From positions 34,798,042-34,862,041 of the forward strand of contig CM060734.1 of the NCBI GenBank assembly GCA_030704615.1: a DNA stretch of 64,000 nt. Direction: 5' to 3'. Both the position numbers and the translations under genes were made by a program. This document shows, piece after piece, positions 46,030 to 58,360 of the stretch. Source of the stretch: Takakia lepidozioides (lineage: Eukaryota > Streptophyta > Takakiopsida > Takakiales > Takakiaceae). How positions within the stretch are numbered: position 1 is the stretch's first letter; every line of letters starts with the position of its first letter. The notes under the pieces were generated by a model that was not told the DNA's origin, made no database searches, and saw only the letters and a program-made list of their open reading frames with translations.

Positions 46030-47540
46030 TGAGATAGCGTCCTCATCTTTGTATGGCTCGCCTGGAGAGGGTACCAATCTCCTTTGGCCTGGTCCACCTA
46101 TATGCCTCAGGCTCCCATTCTCCCGGATTTTAATCACGCAATTGTGCAAGTAGACTTTAGACCCCTTGGGACGCTGCATGCCAGGGGTCGAGGCTATTTC
46201 AAGTTGAATTTTCCATCCTGAAACATGATGATTACCTGCAGCAGTTAAAGAGTCTTTGGACCCTCTTCTGGCTCTGGTTTTCAGTCTCCATCCATCTCCT
46301 ACTTGCACAAGCTTCAAGCCACTAGGAAGCTGGCTCAATCGCTATCCAGATCTTTTGCCTTGGAAAAATCTCTTCGTCTGAAATCGCTTACTAAGTGCTT
46401 AAGGCACTGTCAGCAGCGCATTGAGAATGGGAGAATTAGCCCTGTTAATATAGAGTCCTACCTCACTACAAAAATGAATTTGGCCCTGCTGTCTCATGAG
46501 AAGGAGAAATTTGCTCGCATTAGAGCCGGGGTTAACTGGTCGCTGAAGAACGAGAAAATGTCAGGTTACTTTTTCCAAAAGGCAAAGCTAAGGCGCGAAT
46601 CCACTGTTCTTCACTCCATTACTGATTCCAATCGTTGCTCATCTTCCAAACCCAAAGAAATGGCTACTGCAACAACTCTGCATTTTTTTTAATCTTTTCA
46701 CCAAGACAGCTGATGCTCTTTCTGCAGCAGGTTCCAGAGCATAAATGCTTGCCTCGTATGCTTATGTTCCTACTCCAGCGGATCAAACAATCTTATCCTG
46801 CCCCTCCTCATCTCTAGAGCTTATGCAGGCTACTGAAGCCCTTAGCTCTCTCAAAACCTAGGGGCTAGATGGGCTGTCAGTTGAATTTTTCATTGCCCTA
46901 TAGGAGACTGTTGGGGAGGATTTTCTCTGCATGGCCAAAGACATCCTGGCTAAAGGTATCATGCCTTCGCAGATGTCACAAGGTGTCATAACCCTCATTT
47001 TCAAGAAGGGTGACAAGAAGAACCTCTCTAACTACAGGCCTATTACGCTTTTGAACTCCACATACAGAATCATTGCTAAGGCCCTAGCAATCCGACATCA
47101 GCTCTTGTTGTCAAAGCTTATCAGACCCGAGCAAACTGGTTTATTGAAAAACATGATGATTCTGGATAACATTTTGTTGGCCAATGAAGCTCTTCACCTG
47201 GCTCAAACTGCTAACTGACCATGCTAATGTTGCACTTTGAGAAGGCCTTTGATAGTATCAATTGGAGTTTTCTTTTAGGTGCACTGCAGGCTATTGGAAT
47301 CACTAGGAATTTCCTAAAGTCACGGATTCATATCCTCCTACCTTTTGCTTCCAGCAGAGTCATGATCAATGGATCAATTATTTCTAAAGCCTTCCCACTC
47401 TTCAAATTGGTGAGACAAGGATGTCCTCTAGCCCCCTTTTTGTTCTCGATAGCAGCTGATGGGTTGGGTCACCTTATGGACAAAATGCAAGATTCTTTGG
47501 GCCTGACTATACCCAACTCAATTGATGACCCCACAAGTAG
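46030..47540 (+). mobile_element. LINE fragment (endonuclease C terminus to RT middle)
   Basis: Begins with the endonuclease end (ARGRGYFKLNF near 46180), then LHKLQATRKLAQSLSRS and AGVNWSLKNEKMSGYFFQKA. RT follows with GVITLIFKKGDKKNLSNYRP, LHFEKAFDSINWSF and GCPLAPFLFSIAADGLGHL, ending at NSIDD before the catalytic box. Stops and shifts near 46690 and 47218. It meets an inverted LINE fragment at 47540. Confidence 0.88.
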
Positions 47541-48740
47541 CACCGGTTGATGTTATCGAAAGCTTTTTCAAAATCTAACATGAGGAGGGCCAACGGTTGA
47601 TTATCAGACCGAGCAAGATGCATCACCTTATTGATCAAGAGGATGTTATCTAGAATCATTCTCTTTTTCAAGAAACCTAACTGTTCTGGCCTAATCAACT
47701 TGGACAACAAAGGTTGAAGACGCCTCGCTAGAGCCTTGGCTATGATTTTGTAGGTAGAATTTAACAAGGTGATCGGCCTGTAGTTAGACAGCAAATCACG
47801 GTCCCCTTTTTTGAACACCAGGGTGATGACTCCCTGTGATAACTATGAGGGCATTATCCCTTTGTCCAAAATATCATTGGCCATTTCAAGAAGTCATCCC
47901 CAACCACCCCCCATAGGGCAATGAAAAATTCAACTGGCAAACCATCCAAACCAGGAGTCTTCATCATACTTAGGGCTTCAACAGCCTCTAAAAGCTCCAA
48001 GTCTGAGAAAGGAGCAGACAAATCTGCTCAGCTGAAGAAAGAATTTTGGGAAAGGAATGAAGAACCTCAGATTCTAAATGTCGAGAGTCCGTTGCACTTG
48101 AAGAGAAGAGCTTAACAAAATGCATAGCGGCTGCAGCGGCCATTTCTTTTTGTTTGGAGATGAAACAACCATTGGAATCTGTAATGGAATGGAGATGAGT
48201 AGCCTCCCTTCTTTGCTTTGCCTTTTGGAAAAAATAACCAGTCATTTTTTCACCCTTCAATGACCAGTTCACCCCGGCCCTTATGCGCAGGAATTTTTCT
48301 TTTTCAGCATCAACCTCAGCCAAGTTCCTTTTGGCAGTAAGATAGGACTCCATTGTCACCGCACCATGACTCCTTTCTTCAATCCTCCTTTGGCAGTGAG
48401 CCAAGCATTTAGTGAGAGCTTTATGCCGTTGAGATCTTTCAAGAGCAATAGAGTGAGAGAGGGATTGCGCCAACCTCCTAGTGGCCTGAAGCTTATGAAG
48501 GAAGGATATAGATGGGGACTGGAATCCAGAGCCAACAATGGTCCATTCGCTTTTCAACTGCTGAAAACATTCCACCCGCTTCAAAATGCCCAGGTTTAGT
48601 TTGAAATAGCCTCGGCCTCTAGAATGTCAGCCAAAAGGTCTGAATTCAGCAGACACCACTGCATGGTCAAAGTCTGCAAGGATGGGGGTCTGAGCCATAC
48701 CTCTAGCCCAAGACAGAGGGGAATGAGAACAGTAAACCCG
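47541..48740 (-). mobile_element. Inverted LINE fragment, tail to tail with 46030-47540
   Basis: On the minus strand from about 48740: endonuclease end (DFDHAVVSAEFRPFG, SRGRGYFKLN), LHKLQATRRLAQSLSHS, AGVNWSLKGEKMTGYFFQ, then RT from FKKGDRDLLSNYRPITLLN to LDFEKAFDNIN. It covers the same part of ORF2 as its neighbour but differs at many residues, so it is a separate copy and not a twin-priming product. Confidence 0.88.
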
Positions 48741-48744
48741 GGCC

Positions 48745-48840
48745 ATTATTATTATTATGATTATTATTTTAAATCGGAGCGGGGTAGAGGCCCTTGAAAT
48801 TTTATTGATAATGGCAAAAGAAGACGATAGAATAAGAAAA
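48745..48840 (-). mobile_element. LINE 3'-end remnant
   Basis: An ATT microsatellite followed by CGGGGTAGAGGCCCTTG and TTTTATTGATAAT resembles the minus-strand LINE ends at 36.65 and 43.15 kb. No ORF remains. Confidence 0.45.
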
Positions 48841-49469
48841 CCGGAAACTGGCGATGGGCTAGATCGCTCCGTGCAACACGGTGAGGGAGAAAAATGACTT
48901 AGCTGTTTTGCTGTCCGCCCTCACCGTGAACGGAAGCTGTCCCTCGCCATCGCTAGTTCTCCTCCCAGCTGACGAACATATGCTACATTCTTCCCTTCTT
49001 CTTTTCCTTGGGATGTGTTACGTCCCTTTCATTCTCTTCGAATGGAAAATATTAAGCTCTATCTATGAATGCTTCCCGTCCTCATTCTTCCAACCTCCTC
49101 TCCTTCCCCTGGATGCATTCATCCGAGTGTCGTCTTTCTGGAACCTCAGAGGACAAGGAGGCAGCTTCCATTCCCTGAGCGCCCTAATACTTGTTTCTTG
49201 CTCTTCATGAGCGCCTTCGAGCTCTATTTTCAGTCAATCACTTATAGTGCTCTCCTTGCTATAAGCTGGCCGGATCCCTTGCTTTTGAGCTGCATCGGAC
49301 TCTGTGTTGCCACAGTCATTAGTAATGCCAGGTGATTGCAAACTAGAGTGGACAAAAAACAGCAGATCATGAGTACATAAAGAGTACATAAAAGGAGGAT
49401 GTGGCGAATCCTCAACCATCGGATTTGCTTCAACTGACAATCTTGATCGTCTATTATTGACTGTTAAAA

Positions 49470-49880
49470 CCAAGATTTTCAAATTGCGATAATATCAATT
49501 CACAATTTTTTTTTGGAAATTTGATCATAATCAACTCTGCATTTATGGTGAATGAATGCGTCTAATGAAAAAAAAATTGTTATTTCAAAAGAATTTAGTC
49601 ATAAAGGACTTTATGAAAATAGCTATTTTTGAGGCTCAATATAATACTTTTTTTTTAAAAACTTCATATTTTTGAATGATAGTTTTCATTCCAGATTCCT
49701 CATTCTCCAAAGCAAGGTTGAGAGAGTCCCTTTTCTTGACTTTGTTCTAACTCATATATTAAAAAAGTCCATAACGTCTTTTTTTATGGACTGTGACAGT
49801 TTCTTATGGACTTTTTAAAAGTCCATAGCATCTAGAGATTCTAGTTATTGATAATGAGATTTAAAAGCCCAACAGGTGAG
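49470..49880. repeat. AT-rich sequence with AGTCCATAA/TTATGGACT hairpins, copy B
   Basis: Stem at 49776-49802 as in copy A. It is followed at 49805-49827 by an almost perfect palindrome (11-bp arms TATGGACTTTT and AAAAGTCCATA, one base between). Confidence 0.65.
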
Positions 49881-50639
49881 GCCGCCATCTACTCCAAGAT
49901 GTTCTAACGTCCACATACGAGCCCAGTGACGGTCACGAGCAAGGTGCCCTGCTCCGAAAGAAGCTTGGAGTGGGACTTAACGACATCCATGTCCAGCTAC
50001 AAAATAGGCTGGTCTTCCCTGGATGATGCAGCTACCTCACTCCACACCTCCATTTGTCTTCCAGGTGGGGAAGACAAGAATGGAGCAGAGCCAAGCAGTC
50101 CAGGGCCACTTTGCCTATAGTAAGACCCACTTTTCCTTCTTTCTCTGTGCTGTCTATTAGAACGAACACATGGCCCCTAGGAGAGCCACCATTAATCGCA
50201 TTGATCATTGGCGCCATGACAAAAGAAGAGAAGGTCCACCAAAATTTTAGATGGAGTAACACTTCAAGAGAGGAAGGATGGAGAGCTTCATCAGAGAAGG
50301 AAGGAGAAAGATGAAGCGGGAGCGGGAAACTTATCTACAACATTAGAAGCCACCGGAGGGTGAGCACCATCAGTGCTAACTCTGACAATCCAGTGCCAGC
50401 AGCAATTCCTTCCAATGTCTCCCAAAGACGCAGAACAGTAGCGAGTAGTAGCGCGGGCAGGGTGATTGCAGCCTACAATGTCTATTTTTTGCTGTCACAA
50501 CACTGTTTTTTCCAGACATAGAATAGTGGTAAATTATCATACTCCTACATGACAATGCCATCAATAAAAAGGGACTGATATATAGAGGATCATCTACATA
50601 TATTTTCATCATGTTCAGTTCTGTTGAGTTCACCTCTAA

Positions 50640-53600
50640 GGCTCTAAGGTTCAATGTGCGAAAAATCCAGATATCGTGTGCACATCTTTCCTTGGTGCGT
50701 TCCTTATGAAAGATTGGAGCACATTTTGGGGCATTCATTGGCACTACGAATGTGTTTCGGGGATGCGGAGCCAATAGCATTGATTCGCAGGCTATCAATT
50801 GGGACCACTTGGGACTCGGGGATTGCCCAAAATAGTTGTGTGGATGCCAGAAAGCCTGTTATTGAAGCTTCCCTCAAGCTTCCAACTTTAAACAATTCTT
50901 TCATAACGGTCTCTGTGATTGAAGAATTCCTAAGCATTTTGTGCAACAGATGTCATAAAGAATGACATGTTAAGATAGACTGCCCCTTAAACCAGAAGGA
51001 TAAGCTCCCTATCTTGGGTTTCTCCATCTGTGGCAGCTGATCTTGTTCAGGAGGTGGCAAAAGAGGGGGAGATCCATCAAGTTCGAGAGGAGGTCTCGCC
51101 ATCTGAAAGGCCCCCAACCAAAAGGCCTAGAGTGATCTCTACCCCCCTTGCTTTCTCGAGTTTTAAGTCCAAGAGAGATGATGTGCTCCCCAGTTGCCTT
51201 GATTGCACGATCCAGAGCAGAGGCAGTTATCTTTAATCTGGGCGATGATGAACCAGACAACCTAGGGGCCTTATGCAACAGACTAAAGTCCTTCAATAGG
51301 TTGTTGTTACTTGATGATTTCTCACCATATGGACTTCTGTATGTGGCAGTGCACGTCACCCCCGTGGTGTTTGGTTTCCCAGAGGGTACCCCGGCCATTT
51401 TGGCTATTGGCGGTGATACCTTCGTTGGATCTTGGTTCTTTCCGGAAGATACTCAATCCATGGTTGCTGGAAAGGAAATTGAGACAATCCTTACTAAAAT
51501 CCATAATATCTTCACGGCCTTTCTCCCCCATCTTACTATCACTTTTGAAACCCATATCTTCTTTGGAGCTTTCCAGCATCGATCTTCTTTTGGAAACTTC
51601 TCTATTCAGCTGCTGCCTACTATCTGCCTCTAAGATCTGAAGTAACAAGAAAGTTCCTTCTCCTTTCTAACCTGGCTGGCTGGGAAATAGATTCCAGAGA
51701 ACTTCAGAGACACATGAAATAAGAAGTTCTTGGGGGTGATTTTCGATGCAGGAATGAAGATCGCGGAATCCAATACTCCCCAAAAAGAAGCGCGCTTGGA
51801 ATTTGAGCCCCCCCACGAATGACAAGATATTTACTATGGTGGATCTAGCAATAGCATCCCCCTCTCCGGTAAGCCCTGTCACCCATTTCTGCTTTCACTG
51901 GCTTCACTTTCCTTCTTATGTTGTACCCAGCAGTAGCTGGGCGCTAACTGGATGTGTGGGCAGTGGCCAATCCAGGAGTTTGCTTGCCTGTGATCAAATG
52001 ATGGGGCCTTGGCATATTCTTGATCTCGTTGACCTGCCCGTTAAGCCATCTTCAGTGCCCCTGCGTGGATCTGCTTCTTCAGCCTCTTTCTTCCTAAACC
52101 TAGATAGGCGTTTCTGCCGTGAAATGGCTGCTCTTTGGAGAAGGTTTCTCTCTCTGCCAATCCTCATTGCGAGTTGCATTTTCAGTTACTACCAGCCATC
52201 AAATCTTGGAATGATTCCCAGGGGCTGTTTGCTCTTCCCCACATGATCAGCTAGTCTTTGTATTCAATGGAACATTTGCGGTATTGTTTCTAATACCTCA
52301 ATGCCCAAGAGAAGGCGAGTCAAGCTCTGGGCTTCCTCTCTGATGTCTTCATCAGCTATTATTTTTCTCCAAGAAAAGGGGGCATAGCCGCAAGGTGAAG
52401 TGGCTCTTAGTTACGCCAGTTTCGGCTGGAGTCTTCTCTCTCTCTCTCTTCTCCAAGAAATGAAATTGGATGATTGCAAAATCAGATCCATTGATAACTC
52501 CTTTTGGCCGGAGCACGTAGCCTAGTGGAATCCTTCTCGTGGTGGTACTGCGGTTCTAGCTTCTCTTGCTAGACTTGATTCTTCAATTCATGAGGTCCAA
52601 ACTTGGGTTCCAAGGACGTGTTCAATGTGTTATCACTGAACTGTCATCCCCTTTTGGTCATGCAGCCTTCATCAATGTGTACGCCCCTAATTCGTCCCTG
52701 GAACGGGCTGCACTTTGGGATTATATCAGAGACAAGATTTTAGGTTTAAAACTGGGTCATATAGAATCTGGAATGTGGCTCAACAGCCCAACAGATTTGT
52801 TCCAATTAATTTTCAGCCCCGAGGCTCCACAGAAGGTCGAGAGTGAGTTGAGAGTCGAATCCAGAAGCGACCGGTATTAATGGGAACTTCATGTCAGCCT
52901 CTAGCAGAGTCTTGATTAATGGTGTGATCTCTAAAGCCTTTCCCCTATCCAAATCTGTTAGAAAGGGATGCCCACTGGCTCCCTTTCTATTTCTGATAGC
53001 TGCGGATGGTCTAGGCCACTTGATGGATAAGAGACAAGATTCGTTGGGCTTGGTTATTCCCAACTCTCTTGATATCTCCCCTGCTTCCTCCATAAAATCT
53101 TCTCTTTATGCCGATGATACCTCATTGTTTATCAACAACTCTTCTCTTTCCAATGTCAATGTTGCTCTCAGTTCGTTGAAATCCTTCTGTGCAGCCTCTG
53201 GTCTTAAAATTAATTGGGGAAAGTCGGTCGGCTTGTTGAGTCAGCTGTCAGACCCCGCTGCAGCTTCTCACATTGCCCCGTGGGGAATTGAGCTGGGCTT
53301 GCGATGGCTCTTGGATGGACAATCGCATGAGCAGCAAGGTCAGTTGGTTGGCACTGATTTGAATGATGAAATCAGATTTGCTGCTGTCCTCTCCAAGCTG
53401 AAAAAGAAGCTCTCTTATTGGTGTTCCCTACATCTTTTTGTCGTTGGAAGAGCTTTGATTGTTAATCAAGTCCTTCTGGCCTCCTTGTGGTTCCTAGCCT
53501 TGGTGTGGTCGCCTGGAGGCTTTGGTCAGCTGGGAGCTGCTTTGTCAGAGTACGAAGAATGGGGGGGGTGCTTGATCCTCAATCGTAGATTACTGCACTG

Positions 53601-55940
53601 CTTGCTAAGTGGGTTCCCCGTTCGCTGACCCACCTATCTAGCCCTTGGAGCAGGCTGGTTAGGCAACATCTTTTGGCAGCGACACCAAGTACTAGTGACA
53701 AGTGGTCTCTCTCGTTAAGATGGATTGTGCAAGGTGGCAAGCTCAATGCAAATCCATGATTGGGATCCCGAGCCTGGCAATCAATTTGGATGGCGTGGTG
53801 TAAGATGCGTCCATTCCTGGTTCAACTAAGCCCTTCTTCCTTCAGTGAGGTGTTGAGGCAACCCCTCTTTGGGAACTACAACCGGGATTCTGAATTGCTC
53901 ATTACTTGTATTAAGCGATGGGCAGAGTGGGAAGCTGCTGGTTTGGCTCATGTCCTGCATTATTGAGAGGCCACCTCAGATTCCTTGATAATGGCAGAAT
54001 CTGTTGCTCAATAGCTCTCTGTTAGGAGGGTTAACCTTGGGTAAAAATTGGTGATAGAGGATCTCCCTGCCCGTTGGACTAGCCTGTTGAGTGAGCCACA
54101 CTTAAAAGTGCCTGGCTGGTTAGGGTATTTCCATGATAAGCAGGCCAGAGCTTTGTATGTTGTTTCAAAAGACAGTGATATATTGTACGGCACTGGTTTC
54201 CTCGTCAGCAAAGAGGGTACCCTTTATTCCCCGGTGTCTGTGAGTATTCCTTCCTCCGTGGAATGCTTCGACATTAGGGTATTCTGTTTGCTCACTGGTA
54301 ACCCAAATCCAATCCCTCCTATGCAGTTGAACCAGTATATAGATTCCTTCTGCTGGTTTTTATCTGCCCCCTTGAAGCTGCTACAGTTTGACCCTGGCGA
54401 GTGGGTGTGGATGAATAAAAAACATGACCCATTTTTCAATTACTCGGTCACGATGGGGTATAAGTTGCTAGTGCCTAAGAGAGGTTTTGATTGAAAATGG
54501 TCTAAAAAAATTGCAGCATTTACCGGGTCACCCAGTTTCTTGGAAGGCGGTTTAGGCTGATGTCTGGAAGATATCTGAAGGATTGGCTGAAAATATTTCT
54601 GTAAATTGAAAATCGAGGTCTATAAAACTGAAAACGGAAGTTTGTAAAACTAAAATCAACGATAGTTAAAAGTTTAACTAAGATGTCTGAAGGATTGGCT
54701 GAAAATTTGTTGTAAACTGAAAACTGAGGTATGTACAACTGAAAACTGAAGTCTAATAAAGTTGAAAACTGAGATCAATGTTAGTTAAAAAGATAATTGA
54801 GATGTCTGAAAAACTGGTTGAAAATCTTGTTGTAAATTGAAAACTGAAGCCTGTAAAACTGAAATAAATGGTAGTTAAAAAATAAACTGAGATGTCCAAA
54901 GTGATGGCTTTTCTATGGAAGGTTGTAAATAGAATCTTGTCAGTGGCAACGGTGTTCTTAGACACTCTGTCTCACTGTCTCTCGTGCAATCTGAATGTAG
55001 CGGAAGATTTAGAACATTGCCTGGCTCTCTGCCCATTTGCCCGAGCAGTATGGGACAAGGCCCTCATCTTGTACTCATACTGGTCTTCTGATTTAGACTC
55101 CTCTCCATCTATTTTGCTGCTAAATAATAAGAATGGTTCTATTCACTGCTCTTGTCCAGTATGGGAATCTCTGAGAGGGATAATCTTTTGGCACATATGG
55201 AAAACGATATGCGCAGTGTTGTTTCAAAAGGTGAGACCTTGCTTGCAGAAAATGTTGTTTCTGACTCATTCAGACTTAAGGTTTGAAGCTCGCAAAGCGT
55301 GGTCGGTGCTTGTGTCAGCTCTTTCCAGGTGTACCAGCTCTAGGCGAGACAAGCTGCTTGCCTCATTCGACAATTCATGGGGAAAGGGCCTTGTTTTCTG
55401 TAGAAGAATTTCAGATTCAAGGATTGTGTGGGAAGACTCCATCCCTGCATGTTGGCAGCTCAACCAGTACCAAACAAACTCCTCTGGAGGCGGATGATGT
55501 TGAAGTAAACTAGAGGCACAAGCGTAGTGGGTCTAGGAAAGGGAAATCTAAGACCCAACTCTCTTTTGATGCTCCCAAGAAAAAAAGGAGTCCATACGCT
55601 GTTTTTATGATCTGTTTCTTTTCCCTTTTCTTAGGTTGTGATTGCAGGGTGGCCTTGCATGTTTCAAACTTCTTTTCAAATGGTTGGAAGCGCACAACTC
55701 TATCTCTTTCTCCTTACTCAGTTCCCCATAAGCTTGGTTATGAAACTTTGATGGCTCCTCAGCTTAGCTTTGTTTTCTTCTTTCTCGATCATTTGGACTT
55801 TTAGGCTCGGAGTGGTACCTCAGTAACCTGCCTTATGGCTTCCTGTAAGGTTATTTTTTCCTTACCCTTTTTTAATAAATTTACAGGGCTACAATCCCCC
55901 TGTTCCTAAAAAAAAACAATAAATAATAAATAATAATGAA
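50640..55940 (+). mobile_element. Long L1-type LINE, ORF1 and ORF2 relics with 3' tail
   Basis: ORF1-like CCHC region near 50920-50990 (LCNRCHKE, a stop, HVKIDCPLKPEG). Endonuclease from about 52255 (IQWNICGIVSNTS, IIFLQEKG). A deletion near 52800-52890 removes the RT fingers. RT resumes with ASSRVLINGVISKAFPLS, GCPLAPFLFLIAADGLGHL and the catalytic box YADDTSLF (about 53110-53130). Then come the C-terminal region and zinc-binding motif (CLSCNLNVAEDLEHCLALCPF, split, at 54985-55045). The 3' end has GGTTATTTTTTCCTTA, ACAGGGCTACAATCC and poly(A) near 55907. Many stops and shifts; dead. It ends only about 170 bp before the ATG of the next gene. Confidence 0.88.
54559..54897. repeat. About 120-bp tandem repeat inside LINE ORF2
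   Basis: GATGTCTG(G/A)A recurs at 54559, 54682 and 54801, with a partial end at 54891. Each unit contains AAAACTGAAAACTGA-type words. It separates the ORF2 parts KLLVPKRGFD and KVMAFLWKVVNRIL, which are adjacent in the other LINEs here. Confidence 0.85.
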
Positions 55941-56110
55941 AATAAGGTTAAAAAATTAAATTCTATGTTCCCAACAAGTTTCATGGGAACAACCCATGAT
56001 ATAACCACTTGGCCAAGTTGGTCCCTATCGTCGTGGTAGGCAGACCCACAAAACAAGAGAAGAAGGGGTTGGCGCAGGGGTTGTGGGTGTGCAAGAGAGC
56101 GGGGGCAGCG

Positions 56111-56992
56111 ATGGAGAAGATGTTCGGGCCCGCGTATACTGGCGACTCCGGTGTGCCTCACTCTGACAAGGAGGGATTTGCCTCCATCTTCTGGGGCTCT
56201 GTTGCATTCTCAGCCTACTCTATCGTGTGTCCTTACTACTGGGAACAGTGCAACAACACGTTCAAGTGGGCATTTTTCTCTCTCCTCTTGCTTCCCAATG
56301 CTGGGCTTTTGGGGAGGTCGGCCGTCACCAGTATGCTTGTGCAGCGCCTCTCAGAGGCATTTCCATGAAGAGCAGAATAGGGTTTAGAGGTCCAGCAAAC
56401 CATTCCGTCTCTAAAACATATCCTCTTGAGTAATTGAGTTGGACTATGGACAGGGGGTGATGGATGGTGGGTTTCTAAGTACAAGAGTGTCGGTGTTACA
56501 GCTGGCATGATCATGCTATGGTGTGCGAGAATCATCAGCTGAAGCGAGCCATGAAGAAAGGAAAGCCTTACGAGTTCAAGGTCTGCATGTCTGTCTTTCT
56601 CGATTGGCCTTGAGGTTTATAGGCTCATGATGATGAGTATCTTTGTCTTGAATCACTCTTCATGTACTCAAGGCAATATGCTTGCGGGGTGAGGTTTTGA
56701 TTCTTTTGCAGACTGGTCAGAATTCTTTCGAGATTTTTTCTCCACAGTGAGGGTCATATTAAGTGTCACTCACTTGAAGAAGTGCATGTAGCTGATGCAC
56801 CTAAAAGGCTCAGTGATGTGACCCATTAGATTGTTATGTTCATGTTGGTCTAAGTAGGTTGAACACGCCCTCAGCTGGCTACTTGTGACCGGGATGGATG
56901 GATACTGGTTGGGTCTTATGCAGTGGAACAAATTCATGAACAAGGAGCAACGCGAGGCGTACTACCATAACTGGCGGGACTATTTTCCCTAG
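56111..56992 (+). CDS. 100-residue single-span membrane protein, three exons
   Basis: Exons 56111-56265, 56502-56580 and 56924-56992 join in frame with GT-AG introns (phases 2 and 0) to exactly 101 codons including the stop. The start is the first ATG (MEKMFGPAYTGDSGVPH). One membrane segment, ASIFWGSVAFSAYSIVC, is followed by PYYWEQCNNTF, then WHDHAMVCENHQLKRAMKKG and a C terminus ending YYHNWRDYFP. Size and layout resemble small plant mitochondrial complex I accessory subunits, and I faintly recall a similar Arabidopsis protein, but I cannot confirm this. No lesion. A LINE tail lies just upstream, so its promoter is short or partly LINE-derived. Confidence 0.75.
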
Positions 56993-57139
56993 ACGGCGCC
57001 TTTGGCCAAGGGTATGATTGAAAAAGTGGCAAACTGCTAGTCTGCAGGTTCTGCAAATGGATATGTGCAAGTAGCTTTGATTGGAATATGGAACCCCCTG
57101 TCATATCTGCATGGCATAGCAGCTGTCAAGCCACTATGA

Positions 57140-57282
57140 TGCATTTTAAGCAAGGCCATCCACACCACAGCATTTGGTTTTGTGGGCATTTTGTTAATCA
57201 AGTCGTCCACCTCATACAATTGCCCTACACGGCCAAAAAGGTCAACCATGCAGCCAAAAGTACTATGCTGTTGGAGTGACAT
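57140..57282 (-). pseudogene. PPR fragment
   Basis: The minus strand encodes TFGCMVDLFGRVGQL, LINKMPTKPNAVVW and MALLK, the S2/E junction of a PLS-type PPR protein. It parallels HFGCMVDLLGRAG in the large PPR genes but is clearly diverged from them. It ends within 150 bp. Confidence 0.7.
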
Positions 57283-57289
57283 GAGAGAG

Positions 57290-58002
57290 AGGTGAGAGAT
57301 GATGTGAACCGGAGGTAGCCTAAATAAGAGCCTCCTCGCGGGTACTCTTCCCTTTTGGGGGCAGTGGGCTCTATCATGCTGACTAGTTGACCACTTTCAA
57401 TATTGGGGTTGTTGCGGAAAGGATCTGATAGCAGTAAAATGTAGGGCAAGACATTGTGGTGGAGGTGAGGGAAGTTTGAGGTTTTGCTTAGTATTACTAT
57501 ATGGCTACATTAGGAATACCACTCAATGGGGCAAGCCATCAATGTTAACTTAGGGCCAGTACAAGTGGTTCATGTTTTTTTTAATTTGTTAAGGATTTTT
57601 TGGTCTGGATAATGGTCATGACAAATGTAAATCCAAATTACCAAATTTATACGGAAAGTGAGGTAGGGCATGGGCTGCCTAGAGGTATTGTTGAGGAAAT
57701 AGGAAGACCTTAGATAAAAAGTATATTATGACAGACTTATAGTGACATTGGTGGGCGAGTGAAACTATGATCTTGACCCAGGGCATCAAAGCGGTCTTTT
57801 TTATCCACTAAATCAACATGGTTGCGTGCAGAAAAAACACATAAATGTGACTAAAACCCCCAAGGACTCTGGGGTCCCATGTATCCACATTGATTGACCC
57901 AACTACCCACTTTTAATAGTTGGGTTGGCCATAATGAGTGATATCCAACATACACATATGTGCCTACAAACCCATGACCACTTGTGAGGCGGTTTTGTGC
58001 CC
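57290..58002. other. Intergenic, nothing recognised
   Basis: No ORF or repeat worth naming between the PPR fragment and the MITE. Confidence 0.5.
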
Positions 58003-58005
58003 TAA

Positions 58006-58357
58006 GAGCATCCCAACCTACGCTGAACCCAGCACGCCAACGGAACTTTTAGGGTATGTGGGCGGAAAATGTCCACACCTTTGCTCTGAACCCTATATCC
58101 CACAAAAATCGGGCACTGAATATCGCTCCGTGCCCTGAACCCGAGCGCGGCCCCTGAATCCAAGTCAACGTGACCATGCCCACATCACGCTTGCGTGGTC
58201 GCTCCTTCCTGCCAATGGGAGGCGAGGTGCGGGGGGGTTAGCGTGGGCAATTCAGGGGCAAGGGTGTGCGCGAGTCGGGGCTGCCTCGCCACAGAATCCA
58301 TTAGGCCCTGAATCGATCACGTAATTGACTCTTTCGGGCTCAAGGGTGGGGATGCTC
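58006..58357. mobile_element. MITE, PIF/Harbinger-like by TAA target site
   Basis: 352 bp with terminal inverted repeats GAGCATCCCAACC and GAGCATCCCCACC (right end, complement), flanked on both sides by TAA (58003-58005 and 58358-58360). The subterminal parts carry repeated CCCTGAA/TTCAGGG words. No ORF. A 3-bp TAA duplication is typical of PIF/Harbinger (Tourist) elements. Confidence 0.75.
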
Positions 58358-58360
58358 TAA

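Noticed and set aside
46030-48740. Twin-priming product of one LINE insertion
   Set aside because: Both arms cover the same part of ORF2 and differ at many residues, whereas twin priming would give consecutive parts of one copy.
49080-49210. Start of a LINE endonuclease (FWNLRGQGG)
   Set aside because: Only one short motif; the frame ends within 30 codons and nothing downstream supports it.
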